NCBI GenBank assembly: GCA_026929865.2
Contig: CM049405.1
Location: forward strand, 24,477,001 to 24,541,000
Direction of reading: 5' to 3'
Length of the DNA: 64,000 nt
Source: Hyperoplus lanceolatus
Taxonomy: Eukaryota; Chordata; Actinopteri; Uranoscopiformes; Ammodytidae
Within the stretch, counting starts at the first letter, position 1, and each line of letters opens with the position of its first letter. The translations under genes and the position numbers were made by a program. The notes under the pieces were generated by a model. It did no database searches. It saw only the letters and a program-made list of their open reading frames with translations, and was not told the origin of the DNA. Shown piece by piece: positions 42,141 through 55,136 of this stretch.

Positions 42141-42205
42141 AGAGTAGGGCTGGGCAATTTGACCTCAAATCAATCATTTCAGATGTCCCTAGTAATCTGA
42201 GTAAA
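42141..42205. repeat. Possible decayed hAT-like end
   Basis: TAGGGCTGGGCAATTTGACC recalls the 'cagggctgggc' start of a widespread hAT family. No matching second end or TSD seen. Confidence 0.25.
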
Positions 42206-44264
42206 ATTCAATGACATTCAAATAATTCACATCATTTCTAAAGCACAATAGGGATGAATCAGAAAGAAAAAATGCACAAAAATGCCAATAAAGGATCAGA
42301 AAAAAGAGAGAGAATCCATAGGCAATTCCGTGCACAGCCAAATCTATAAACAAAAGCCTGTAATGAGATATGTGCTTTGAGAGTTTCACTTGCTCCATCC
42401 GCACATTTTGTCTTGTCGGAATTGTACGAGTACAGGAAGCACTGATTGCTCTGAGACAAAAACAAACATCCTTTTATAGCGTGGACATTCATTTGGATCC
42501 GTTTTCTTTTTCCCCTTTTGAAATAACCTGGGAGTGAAAGCAGGATATGTATTCTCTGAATTTCTATGGTGATCCGCCGTATCCATTTACTGTGCGCCAC
42601 TAAAGGTAATCTGCACGTGTTTGAAGGGGTGGAGGGGCATGAGGCGTTTTAGATTCAATGCCTTTTTCACATTAAGAGATTCAGAAATTAGGGTTCAGTC
42701 TGTGTGGATTCCTTTATTAACCTCAATATTGAAACTTCCCCACATGCTAGAAATATTGGAAATGCATCAATGCACTGAAGTATACAACAATGCATACATG
42801 CATACCTGTAACAACCACCTCACTTTGAGCAGATAACATGACATACTCCACCAAAACAATGGTGATGACCTGCTGATTAGGACATATTTATAGGACATTT
42901 TATAGACACTCGTTTAATGTTCAATGTCAATGTCCCGTGATTATCATTGGGCTCCAAAAGGAAAGCCATTGTCTGGTGTCCAAACTCTTTTAATCCCAGG
43001 CCAATATTGAAAGAAGACTTAAGCACACAGAGAAAAGTGAAAGCTATCTTTTTTATGAACATCTCCATGTGTTCTATATAAATGTTTTCATTTGAGTCTA
43101 GAGGTTAATTATTGGCATTGTACGCTAATACTTTATGATAAAATATGTTAAATTCAAACCAAAACATTGGGCAGATCATATAATTAAGTCCTGAATCAAC
43201 TTTCTTTTCAGTTTTGAATGCAGTTTTACATAGTTCCATTAAAAACTAATGCAACGTTTGTCCTGCACAGAGAGTTTACAACTATTGCTCATTTACAACC
43301 CTTGTCCTTATTTGGGCATCTTAAATCAACATACAAAGCCTTCATTGATTAATATATTAAAAGCACAGTACAATACAGAATACAATTTGCATACAGCAAC
43401 ACATCTACTGTACTATATCGTCACATTACAAAACACAATAACGTTTGAGCAACAGAAGTAAGCTAAAAATGGGTACAGGCTTGTTTTGCTTTTAGCCAGT
43501 TTTTAACCTGTGAACAGCATCAACATTCATGCAAAGCTGTCCCTGTTTCCTTTAATTGTATGATTATGAATTCCATTGATTAGGAACCTGTCAGTACCTA
43601 TATTTGTATTTATGTATAATACACTGGGGGCATCTTGATGGCCTGGTTGGTTTGGGCGCATACAACTAACCGTAACATCAATTGTTCATTTCATGCTGAT
43701 GGCCTTTGCTGCATGTTTTCCGTGCTCTCGCTTCCCCCGGTTCCCATCTCCCTCTAATAGTGTTCTATTTAATAAGGGCAAAAAAAAATGCCAAAACAAA
43801 ACAAAGCAGGAAATTGTGCTGACGCTGTGCTTTCTTTGATCCCATTTCTCTTCAAACTTCACCGAATGAGTCCGGTCCCTCAGATAACTATGACAGTATA
43901 TTGTTAAAGGCCAGATTTAATGTGGTTAACAACCGAAGTCTGGATGCAGTTGGACCATCTAGACGGCCAAGACAGCCAATGGTCTTTTACATACTGTATG
44001 CACTTATACAATGTACACGGAAATGCACATGGGCATTACCTTCAGATTCACAAAACAAACAATAACTATAATCTTTACATTTCAGTTTTTTTGCAGTGCA
44101 TAATACCACAGATAGTCCAGGTAAGAGAAGTGGTTTAGATAGACAGTACAATTATTCTGCTAAACTATGTTCAACGTCATTTTAGGCAGAAGGGGAAAAA
44201 AGGGACCGCATACTAAAACAGATATCGCTCAATTTTAAAGCCCAAACTGATCTCTATGGATGTT

Positions 44265-44267
<3 letters not shown>
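42206..44267. other. AT-rich intergenic DNA
   Basis: No gene, RNA or transposon end recognised. Minus-strand frames at 42189-42600 overlap each other and lack motifs. Confidence 0.5.
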
Positions 44268-44304
<37 letters not shown>

Positions 44305-44305
44305 G

Positions 44306-44337
<32 letters not shown>

Positions 44338-44355
44338 TGTGTGTGTGTGTGTGTG
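44268..44355. repeat. Compound (GT)n-(GCGT)n-(GT)n microsatellite
   Basis: GT flanks around a core of about ten GCGT units at 44299-44338. Confidence 0.97.
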
Positions 44356-45439
44356 ATCCCCCATTGGCCCAGACATATAGATGCATGGTACAGCAGAGTG
44401 TAGCTCCAGTATGTCTGCACCGTCATCCTAACCAACCTTCACCTGATAAAAGACGAGCCTTGTAAACAGTACATCATGCAAAATGAGCCTTCTCTGTCAC
44501 ATCTCATCCCAATGAAAAGCAATCAAGCTGCTATTGTGTGTGTCAAATAGGCTATGGTGGATAGAGCAAGCGCAATGGAGGAAATACACATACATTTCCA
44601 CCACATGAAATAAATAAAAAAACATTTATTAGATAAAACACCTGCGTTACTGGATTATACATTTGTATCCCCTGTAGACAACCGACAATGCATCTGTGAT
44701 AGAATGCTTACTTCTTAGAATGTTTCTTCTGCCTTCCAAGGCACAAACACCTTACTAAACAGGTCCTATTGGTGTATTTGGGACTTTATAAATTGTGGAT
44801 GTGAGTGTCTAGTCATATTCCCAGCTGAGTTAACGCACCTGCGCAGCCTCCAAAGGCCTGTGTAAAGGCCTCTCTTCTGGGGCTGTGCAGGCAGGGGATG
44901 TGGATTTAGGCTGTAGTACAGAGTCCAGATGTGACAAAACTGTATTTCTGTCTGCCATATAAGGGCAAATGCCACACTTACATGCTCTAACATTGATACA
45001 TCTTCATTCCGTTTTGTCTTTCCAGAAGATATTTTTGATTACCTGTGGTATTTTGCTTGGGTTATTTTTTTCTGTCAGGTTCTGATTTCCTACTTTCTTT
45101 GTAACAAACCTGAAATAAAACACACATATATATCAATTGGCCTGCCATACAATCTGTGAGCAAGGTGCTTAAAGATTTGGTCATTTACTAGGCCGAAATA
45201 CATTATTGAGATTGTGGGATTGTGGGAAGTGCAGGGTCCTTTATTTTTACCATATAAGGACTTACATTCATGATCCATCTCTTCTTCTGTTGCTTCAACT
45301 ACAGGTACACATTTAAATCTCAGGCCAAAGTTCTTACTTTTGATCTGTGTTTAAACAGTGTTTTTGTTCTACTTTTGTCAGAGTCTGTTATTAGATACAA
45401 ATATGGATACAGATTTTAAAATAACAAGTGGAGATGCCA
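44356..45439. other. Intergenic DNA, nothing recognised
   Basis: No gene or repeat signature. Confidence 0.5.
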
Positions 45440-45835
45440 CCTAACAGGTTTCATTTCCACCTTTGCTGTGGTTCATTTGCGCCGGTGAAAACACAGCAAT
45501 CGTACCCGGCACCAAAAGCAGACCACACAAGCGTACGGAGACCTTGTTGGAAATTATGTTAAATTACAGAGGAGTTCAGGATATATGTTATTGCCCTGCC
45601 TTCAGATACATCTGATCAATGAGTGAAAAACATTTTCTCACTTGGCTTATGCCGCTGCATTGTGGTTCTACACCAACTCGTCCACTGATCCAGACCAGAG
45701 GAAATGATAAGGTGTGAAAGAGAACTGAACCACGTGAAAAACAAAACAATGGATCATTCTCTCATCCACTGCGAACTAAGGAAGACACTAGAACAAACCA
45801 GGTGTGAAAGCGCTCCTAACTTCCTATTCAGACTG
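45440..45835. repeat. Possible decayed TIR repeat
   Basis: CTAACAGGTTTCATTTCCAC on the left and CCAGGTGTGAAAGCGCTCCT on the right are loosely complementary. The interior has paired GCACCAAAAGCAGACCACAC / GAACTGAACCACGTG phrases known to me from fish MITEs. No TSD was found. Confidence 0.32.
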
Positions 45836-46924
45836 ATGATGTTATGGACAAATTCTTCTTTTGTCTTCATTTGAAATCGTCAATACCTAGTGACACCTGT
45901 CACAGCTATGTGATCTTCAGTTGATATGGAATGTACAGGAAACAACGAAAATATGGTTTCTCACTGTGGGGTAAAGAGCTGGCAATGGGTACAACACTAA
46001 TGCTAAATGTAAATTAGAGATGTGGGCAGTTAAGTACAATGTTCAATGAATATGAATATAATTTAGTTAATCATACGAATTAAAGTAATCATTGAAATCT
46101 GAGTTTTTGATGAAACTGGCAGCATATGCAATCACAGGTAATCAAAAGCAATAATCAAGGCAAAAAAGGCCACATGATGAAGTATTAATAATTATACTTC
46201 AAGTTCCTTCTAGCTAACTTTACTCTAGTCTCAACAGTGTCCCTGAGGAGTCAGTGGTTTACAAAAGAAACATCCAAAAGTAAGTTAACACATTGGCTAC
46301 TATTTAGCTAGCAGATGTTTATAACACACCACTCAAATTATAATTTGTAAGACAGCCATAGTATATTTGAGTAGCTTGAATCTTGAGTACACCGTATATG
46401 ACATGCATAACAACACTTGAGTTGGTCTAAATAACAATTGTAAACATGCATCAATTGAAAGCATGATGATGGGTAAATCACTAAGACGCTCAGATGCACT
46501 GAACAAAAATACATCCCCAAAAACAAGAGTTGGAAAGGCTAATGGAGTTGTTTTGCAGTGGATTTTCTTTATGGTAATATTTTCCATTACAGTCTCATAT
46601 TTGCTAATAGAGAAACCGGACACTGAGGCATGGCCATGTTGATCAGCAGGAAGATTAACTTGTTGGCTCGTCAGTTATTATGACCTCGCCCCCCCGAGGA
46701 AAGAAGATAATTGTGTCTGCACAGATTTTGTTTGTCTTGAGTGTGCCCAGGGTGAATTTGCGCCACGGCCGATAATTACATTTCGGTCAAAGACAAACAA
46801 ACTGACTCGGATAAACAATCAGATGCGATTATGATCATTGTTCCTTTGACTTATAAATTCATAACCACCTTGTGGTAACTCTGGGAATTGTTGGAGGCAT
46901 TCTCTACTTAAATATTAATGACTT
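45836..46924. other. Unique-looking intergenic DNA
   Basis: No gene. About 46620-46870 is GC-balanced, with GCCACGGCCGATAATTACAT, and looks single-copy. It is a possible conserved non-coding element. Confidence 0.42.
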
Positions 46925-47055
46925 TTAGGGCCAGTTTCACAGACATGGATTAAGCCTAGTCCTGGACTAAATGGAATTTTGAATGAAGATTGTCCATTGA
47001 AAGTACAATTTAGTCCAGAACTAGGCTTAATCCATGTCTGCGAAACCGGCCCTTA
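46925..47055. mobile_element. 125-bp hairpin MITE with TTA TSD
   Basis: The body (46928-47052) is almost one inverted repeat. Arms of about 44 bp begin GGGCCAGTTTCACAGACATG and GGGCCGGTTTCGCAGACATG and differ at about three positions. TTA on both sides (46925-46927, 47053-47055) fits the PIF/Harbinger TWA target. Non-coding. Confidence 0.85.
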
Positions 47056-47308
47056 GTCTGTTAACACTGACGGGGAATATTGTGCCGTTCCCACACATTG
47101 GATTCATTTTGAATATCATTGTGATCTTACATGCTTATTTACAATATAATTCCTCAATAACATGCTGAGGCTCTGGTTCCAGAAGTAACATACTGTATAA
47201 TGTGCACTACTTAGCCACATAATAGTCTGCACATAACAGCTGACCCTTAAACTATGCAGTGCATGTGCAAAGTCTGATTTGCTATACTATGTATTTTTAT
47301 TCAAAGTA

Positions 47309-48445
47309 CAGGGGCGGTATTCACAAAACATTTTATCTTAGCGCTAAGAGTTCTCCTAAGGAGCACTAAAAGTTCTTAGTAAGGAGTAATTTCTTAAAAC
47401 CTATTCACAAAGCTGATAAGAGCAACTTTTACTAAGGAATGGGAGGGACTCCTTAGCTAAGACTAGAGTGTTGGCCCTGTTGCTATGGATGATGTCATGT
47501 TCATACCTTCTATGCCCACAGTGATTGGCTGAGAGGGAATGAGAGCTAAGAGTGAATTTATGATGGAAACACTGTGGGAGATATCCATATTGTGTCGCTG
47601 TATTAAAGTAAAGAGTTTTTATATACAATTATGACAAGTGACACTGATTTAACATGAAACCAAGATACTGCAGGGTTTCCCACACATTTGTTCACAATTA
47701 ACCTACAATAGCGCCATATAGGTCTATTCATTTTAAATTTTACAATGATTTGAATCGGAAAAATATCCTCATTGAACAGCTGCACGCCATGCACTCTCAC
47801 TGTATTTCTCTCAATGGCGACTATGCAGCAATAGTCAGACAGCGACAAACCAGGAAATTCACAATTTAGAAACAGCAGCCGGCAAAATCGTAAAGTACAT
47901 GCAGAAGGAAAAAGGCGAGACGCGCAACTATACAGTAGCGGATCTGTGGAACGGAGGAGATGCTGCGAAGCGCCACATATAGGCCTACTCTAGTAGGAAA
48001 TTAAACCCAAACGTGACACCAACAGTAACTTTCAGTGCATCATAAACCCAAAGCAACTGGAGGAAAATTAACTTAATAAATATTTTTCTAACAATATAAT
48101 AAATATAAATGTGTCTATACTTTCTAAATATAGCTTTACTAAGATCATTAAACCCTTACAGCTATTAAAGGTACCTTTTATAAAGCTCACTAGCATTACA
48201 TCTCTCCAAAACACCATCAAATGGTTGTCTGTGATTTACTCTTGGAGTCCTCGAGAGGACTCCTAGCTTTTTACAGATTTAGGAGCTAGTTTTAATGCTA
48301 AAATGCTTTGTGAATTACACTTATCTTAAAAAGTTAGGAGTCCTAAAATTAGGAGTGAAACGCCCCTTATTTTTGAGAGTTACTCCTAAATCAGCACGTT
48401 AGGACCTACTCTTAGCCTTAAAATGTTTTGTGAATACGGCCCCTG
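47309..48445. mobile_element. 1.1-kb TIR element, probably composite
   Basis: The ends CAGGGGCGGTATTCACAAAA and the reverse complement of the right end (CAGGGGCCGTATTCACAAAA) match with one difference, and complementary AGGAGT / TAAGAG-rich subterminal blocks follow. No clean TSD: the flanks differ, so superfamily is undecided. The interior from about 47671 starts CAGGGTTTCCCACACATTTG, a hAT-like end suggesting a second element inserted or captured. No intact transposase. Confidence 0.7.
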
Positions 48446-48809
48446 ATGTTTACTTAAATGACAACTCCTGTGATATTTTTACGTTCAATATAATGAACAA
48501 CATAGACACTTTTTGTGCATAAACGCCTGATCTTATCGGTGCCATTGAGCCCTATTATGATCAGTGAGCCACACTGATTTCCCTGAACCTGAGAACCTTT
48601 TCGGTTATTTTGAGTTAATTACACGTACATCATCATGCTGCCATAAATAGTCTCAAAAAGCAGACATGTGTTTTAACCTGCAGCCAGATATAGTCTCCAA
48701 CAACTGCAGCAATTTATAAAAATGGCCAGCTGTTTTTTGATATTTTTTTAAATTAAACTATAATCAGTGAACAGAATAATTTAAAAAAAATTGGAATATA
48801 TAGAGAATG
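48446..48809. other. AT-rich intergenic DNA
   Basis: Short stretch between two transposons; nothing recognised. Confidence 0.5.
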
Positions 48810-49397
48810 GAATAGAGCAGGGGTGTCCAAACTTTTTTCACTGAGGGCCACATACAGAAAAATCTACAAAGGGCCACTTTGCAAAAATATCACATTTATC
48901 AGGACATGTAGCTGCTCTGATGTTTAGTTACATAGTGTCTTCGTAAATCGTAATCCTTCTCCACGGCAACACTTTCCTTGCAAATTAAACATACACATTT
49001 CCCTCAGAGCCGGCCCAAGTCTTCATGGGGCAGAGTAAGTATTATTGGGGGGGCCCTATCCAGGGCTGACCAAATCATTGAGTATTGTTAAATGCCATTC
49101 AGACCCCCAGTGTTTTCTGCTATTGGCTCCAATGTCCAGCTGGGTGAAAATAGTAGCAGCCGAGATCCCAACCCTCGAAGGGTGGTCCGGGGGTATGCCC
49201 CACCGGGATTTTTTTTTTTTACTTTTTAAAGTGAAATGCATGAATCTGGTGCACTTTGAGAGAAAAATTAAGCTATTGAAGGACACATGGATTTTCCAAA
49301 AAGTTAAAAGGGCCATATTACATTATATTTTTAAAATCTGCCGCGGACCAATAAAAAGCGGGTCGCGGGCCGTAGTTTGGACACCCCTGGAATAGAG
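48810..49397. mobile_element. Non-autonomous hAT-type element with 8-bp TSD
   Basis: The body 48818-49389 (572 bp) begins CAGGGGTGTCCAAACT and ends AGTTTGGACACCCCTG, giving perfect 16-bp inverted termini. It is flanked by GAATAGAG at 48810-48817 and 49390-49397. GAGGGCCACAT and GTCGCGGGCCG follow the ends, a pattern shared with the larger hAT at 54.5 kb. An internal CAGAGCCGGCCCAAG at 49005 resembles another hAT family's end, so a fragment may be nested. No transposase frame. Confidence 0.9.
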
Positions 49398-49582
49398 TGT
49401 AAGAGTAAGGAGTGGTTGATAACAACTAAACTATAGAATATACAGTAGATCCTCTAAAACAGCACCCTCAGTTACTTAAGAATATATTTCTTAAATGTCT
49501 TTCTATACTGTTTTCACTGTCTCACACAAGATTCCCATATGGCTCTGAGGTAGCCTCATTGTCATTAGCTGTATATTACCTG

Positions 49583-49588
<6 letters not shown>
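49398..49588. other. Intergenic DNA
   Basis: Nothing recognised. Confidence 0.5.
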
Positions 49589-49638
<50 letters not shown>

Positions 49639-49652
49639 ACACCACACACCCC

Positions 49653-49683
<31 letters not shown>

Positions 49684-49685
49684 CA
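49589..49685. repeat. Interrupted (AC)n microsatellite
   Basis: About 97 bp of AC with CC interruptions in the centre. Confidence 0.97.
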
Positions 49686-51175
49686 GGAAAGTTCCTGTCA
49701 GGGCTTCCAGATGGCTCGTATGACCCTTCACTAACAGGCAATTTACAAGGAACAGAACTCGATAATACATACCTTAGAAAAAGACAGGCATCAAACTATG
49801 AGGTCAGAATGAATCGCGTAGCCTTCTAACCCCTGGCTGTAAGTTTGCCTGAGTGACTCATATGATACGTATGTTTGTTAATTAGTATTATCAGTGGATT
49901 GTTTTGTATTTAAAGACATTTTTCTCTCGTTTTATGGATGGAAATTGAATTTTAAGAAACTTCTTAGAAACAAACCAATTGGTATGCTGTGTGGAAAGGG
50001 GCTTTAGCACACAAGAAACGCTTTAGAGATAAACCGGGGCCCTTCTAGGTCGGAGGACTTTGTAATGGGAAGTGTGAACACATGGAAGCAAATCAAGTTA
50101 GGATGCACAGCACAGTGTATGATTGCTGACAGTGGGTATTGAAGGCAAGGTGCAATAAGCTTCTGTGCGAGGAGTCTGCTGAAGGTGGGCAGTGGGAGAA
50201 GAAGTAATGAGCAAAAGATCTACATGTGATTGACTAAGAAGATGCTAATTGGATTTTAGTGCTCCTTGATGAGTAATTCGGCACTCGTGATGGGGGCGCG
50301 AGAGAAAAGGAAAGAAAGTACCTGGGGTCACTGGCTTTTCAAATCAGCTGCCACTTCAAAGCAGAGACACAATGAAGGGAGCCAGCAAGCGACTGACAAA
50401 AGTTTGTTTCCAAGTGCTTGTTTTTCTCTGACTTTTTCTTTGCCGAGTGTAATTAATTAAAGTGCATCAGGTGAACACAGAAATAACAGGCAGTCTATCA
50501 CGTCTTGTTTTCACTTGCAAATGGTGACGAACGGCACATGAAAGATGGGACCACGCTGAGCACATTGCAAAATAACAGAAGCCAGGTTTTATTTTTTCCC
50601 CTCTTCTCTTTCACCGCAAGAGACACGCAGAGAACAAACAAAAAACTAACCATGCTGACTGTAAAATGTGTATTTCCATTTCTAGTGAGGGACTTGCAAT
50701 TCATTAGAATCTGTCACATGCAAATTGCAGTCTGCAAATGACTGGGATCCATGTGTTACATTGTCCGGACAGCCGCGTTCTACTTCTGTCCTAATTGGCT
50801 TTGAATGTCTCTAATGTTAAATCCAGTGATTTATTAAAAACATTTTACAACACAGGCCTGGTCATTTGAAATGAATTCCCTCCCTGTCATATTCTTTACA
50901 AGTAAGAGAAAAACATTTATACTCTTGATTGTCCAACTCTGTTTACTCTACCTTTGACATCTCAGTTTTGACTTGGACAACCTGTGCCAATGAATTTCTC
51001 ATCAATACCTTGGTTTTACAGCAACAATGTTGTCTAAATGTAGGTCTAAAACACCTTTGTGTTTGAGAATGAAGATGCACATTGAGAAATGCCTATTACA
51101 ATTAGCATATACTGTAAAGCCCAATAACCATAATCATAAGAAGTGAGGAAGGAAATAAGTGAGCGTCCCAATTTT
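49686..51175. other. Unique-looking intergenic DNA
   Basis: No gene. About 50220-50460 and 50490-50750 look single-copy; overlapping opposite frames at 50498-50741 carry no motif. Confidence 0.45.
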
Positions 51176-52228
51176 GGCCCTGTTCTCACGGTGAACATGT
51201 GACATTTTTCCCGTTTTTGGTTTAAAAAAAAAAACCCCTGTTCAGACACAATTTATCTGACATCTTCACTCGTACACATGTTTTCAGAGGAAACGGGACG
51301 AAATCGCTGTAGTAAGCATGCCAGGCCAGCAGTTGGCGGTACAAGGTAGTAGTAGATAGCTTTTCCAGTACAATTTGATGCATAAAACCTTACTGTAACC
51401 AAAAATTAATGCCACTAACGTTCATAAAGCGGATGATGTAAGCTTGAGGTTACAAGTATTGTAAATGACAAGCTTTCTGTCCTCTTATTTCACCGCATTG
51501 AACTCGTGAAAACAGAAGACATGCTGGTAGTGAAGGGGCTTTATGAGCGGCTACTTTCCTGTTAGGCGTACTTCAAAATAAAAGTCAACTCACGTTTGTC
51601 CAGTGAAATGCTATTAATGTTTAGCCAGTGAAATGCTTTTACTGTGAAGCCGTAGCCTTAATGCCCCTTTTGTTGAACAGTAACTTAACCGCTGCGCGCT
51701 GAACTATGGATAGTGTTTTTTAATGTAGAGAGAGCCGTGTCCCTGGCATATAGAAGCTACACACGTTTATTTTGCTAGAAAAACCGGCATAGCACAAATC
51801 TTTCCCCAGACAAAGTGGCGGGTGCATGGTATCAATAACTTACTAATAGACTATAGACTAAATTGGCGAGTGTTATATTTGAGCCCTGCACGACACTCTC
51901 CGCTGATCACAGTGATGGAGCCGCGGAGACACCGTGCATGTTATGTTGTCTTCTAACTTTATAAGTCACGTGTGGGTATTTTGACAGCAAATGTTGTAGA
52001 CTATGCATACGTGAAGTGGAGCCGTGACGTCAGCGTTATCAGGGAAAATGGTTTTGGTGTTTAGAAGAAACCAAAACCGTTGTGTTTTCCAGAAAATCCT
52101 CCCTGGGAGTAGATCTCAAAAACTTGCGGTTTCATGCCTGCGTTTGCTGTTTTCATGTACATGATATAGTGCAACCGCGGGAATTTTTCCGCGTTTGCAC
52201 CGTTCCGTGTTGCCGTGAGAACAGGGCC
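51176..52228. mobile_element. 1.05-kb TIR DNA transposon, superfamily unknown
   Basis: Begins GGCCCTGTTCTCACGG and ends CCGTGAGAACAGGGCC, perfect 16-bp inverted termini. Subterminal complementary patches include a GTTTTC.GAGGAAACGG / ACGCGGAAAAATTCCCGCGG type pair. The immediate flanks are TTT on both sides, which could be a 3-bp TSD but is low complexity. No transposase frame is visible. Confidence 0.72.
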
Positions 52229-54488
52229 TTTGTCTTGTCATCATAATACAATGTTTAGTGTAAGAGATGCAAAATAAGTCTCTATCTGCTATATGATGAA
52301 ACTGATTACAACATGTATTTGTAGATTCACTGCAAGAAGCATGGTTGCACTGGTGTTCTTAGGTAAACCGCTATAGTCTAAAAAAGCATGTTATTATTAC
52401 AGATGTATAGTAAGTGTGGGTGTTGTCCTTGGTTACATTGTATGGAAATATGCTTCTAATTAGACACATTTCTCAATATAGCAACAGCAAGGCAAACTAC
52501 AACTTCAATACTAAACATAAGAATAACAAGGTGGATCGAAGCTGATCATTACTATCTCTAGAGGGAGCCTTCATGGCCGGATGGGGCATTGAATTACATT
52601 AGATTGTACTGGTCCTCTATTAATGTGTGATTTAAAATAACAAAACTGATGCAGCCTCTAAGAACACACTTTTCTTCTATTATTACATACAATACAATAT
52701 TATATTATTGTTCAAGCTCATCTCTCATCAGTTTCAATGTTGTAACAAAGCAAGACCCAAATATTGCTCAAGCATTTTTTGGCTTTTTGTGTAACTCTCA
52801 TCGTAACATAATTAATCCCAAAGCCTTTACTTTAATCCCAAAGCCTTTACTTTAACATGTAATTAAGGCAGCTACAAGCTCCGTGCTGGAAGGGAATTTG
52901 CGTGATATATATGTTATATTGTTAAGTTCTATGTGTGTTCAACATTGTGTGGAAAGCCTTTTCCCTGGTAAGGTTGCATTGTTCTACAAAACATAGCAGC
53001 ACAGTTTCTAACCAAGCATCAATAATAAGACAGTTGCACGCGTCTCCTAGGCTAAACACTGCAGGAGGTAGAGTTATTCAAGTCAAACCAACCATCTGTG
53101 GCCTCAAACCAAAAAAACCTTCTGAAGCTCTGATCTCGCCACCCCCCTTCCCCTCCACCTCCTTCACCCTTCCCTCCACAGACCCCAATACTTAGGGGAC
53201 TTTGCAGCTATTTAATGTTTAATGCCCTTCTAAAGCCAAAAGAATGCTAATTTCTGTGGCCTGCTACCAATTTGCCATCCTTTTTCACTCTCACCCCCCC
53301 ACCCCAAAATTACAAATCTGTTGTCTCCACGGCCCCTATTTATCCCTCAATGTTACAGCTGGGGACAATTATACACAGGAAGCTTAAAGGGGGGGGGAAG
53401 GGCGGGTTTTTTTGGGAACCCGACAGGAAGCGAGTGGCGGATCCTTCCTTCAAGGAGAAGGTGAGGCACTGTAGACTGCGGGGAGGTGTTCTCTGGCTAA
53501 AAGGGGGCTCTTCTGGGGGTCTCGTACCCGCCATGGCCCTGTGAAGATTAGCCAAAACAAGACATGGAGGTGGGAGGTGGGTGGGTTGGAGATGAAAGAA
53601 ATGGAGAAAATGAGAAGCAACACACTGGCCCTTCTCTCTGTTTAGCCTCTGCCCTGCCCTCTCACTGTGCTCAGCACTCACAGCGTCTCATGCTAAACCC
53701 AAGACATTTTATTTTCTCTGGACAGGAAAAACATGTCTTTGTCTCTTTTCCACAAGCTCATTTTGAAAAGGGTAACACCAGGATTACCTCCTACAGCAAG
53801 TATTTCATATTCTCTCCTCACAGCAGGAACTGGAAATATAACCAGCATTTTTTTAAGACTTATTGAAAAAGGAAAACAATAGGCTTCATTTACAAACATG
53901 TCCTTGTGTTCTCTCGAAAAAGGGGTTGTTGAGATGAAATGAGAGCAATACGATTCCCATCATCCGTGCACTACAATGACTTGTTTGTGCCATGTGAAAA
54001 TCTTGGTTAATCACGGCTGATCGTGAAATTGAATTTGAGTTCCATTAATCTGCAGAGTGTGAATTGGCATTAGACAGAGCTGTTAAAACTGACATCGAGG
54101 CATCTTGCAATTACACTGACTCGGAAATGTTGGAAGACTTTCTTCTCTCAACATTGTATTATGTTGTTGTTTTTCATGACTCCATATTAGATTTTGAATG
54201 GACATTTTTCACTTTATTGTGGGAAAATATTATTTTGGGCAATCCTATAAAAGTTGCAACACATGTTACTTTGAGTGTAACACAACTATGCATTAAAATA
54301 CATCACATTACACTACGGAGATGTCATTCCATTCAACTTTTCACATAACATCAACATATTGATTACACATGTGGCTTTCTGTATTTCTTTACCAAACATC
54401 TAAAGCACCAAAAGCCTTGGCGCTTAAACCTTCAGATAAAGTTCATAAGATTGTCTTAACAATGAGCATAAAATGGCTGCTCGCATTG
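52229..54488. other. Intergenic DNA with a GC/purine-rich patch
   Basis: A 22-bp unit (TTAATCCCAAAGCCTTTACT plus TT) is tandemly doubled at about 52812-52855. About 53385-53560 is G-rich (run of nine G, GGGAACCC). Opposite-strand frames at 53272-53681 overlap and carry no motif. No gene. Confidence 0.5.
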
Positions 54489-54857
54489 CTGTAGACCAGG
54501 GGTTCTCAAACTTTTGATAGCTGAGGGCCAATTTAGGAACCCAACATTGGACCGAGGGCCGCCAAAGGAAAGACATTGAAAAAACTGAAATCATTTCAAT
54601 GGCCAGGTTGCGTCTTTACAGTTTACATGTATTGGTCTGCATCCAATAATGTGTAATTAACACATTTTACTTAATACATGAAGGGCTAGTTTTCATTTCA
54701 ACATTGGGGGAAACACATTAAAAGCGGGGGTCTTGGGGTTATCCCCCTGAAAAAAATGAGGTTCGCACTTCGAACACTTCATTTTGTGCATTCTGGTTAA
54801 TTTGTATGCAGTAATTTGTGTCTTAAGTATTTATGTATGGTGGCCATGTTAATGAAA

Positions 54858-54894
54858 TATATATATATATATATACACACACATATATATATAT

Positions 54895-54951
<57 letters not shown>
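54858..54951. repeat. (TA)n with ACACAC interruptions
   Basis: About 94 bp of TA, with two ACACACACA inserts, inside the hAT element and left of the first insertion. Confidence 0.95.
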
Positions 54952-54954
<3 letters not shown>

Positions 54955-55136
54955 GAAGGTGGGGTGATTTGTGCAACTTTTTACTCAAAGTGATTTTAAA
55001 GTCAGGCCTTGACAGTTATGTCTCCAACTCAAATATGTACATATATTTCAGGATGTTGTGCATCCCTGGCAATAAAAACTTTGGATCTGGAATAAACTGT
55101 TTAAGAAATATAGCTTTCGGAAAAAAGTTGTCTTGT

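Noticed and set aside
45440..45835. Definite MITE call
   Set aside because: Termini only loosely complementary and no TSD; kept as a low-confidence repeat.
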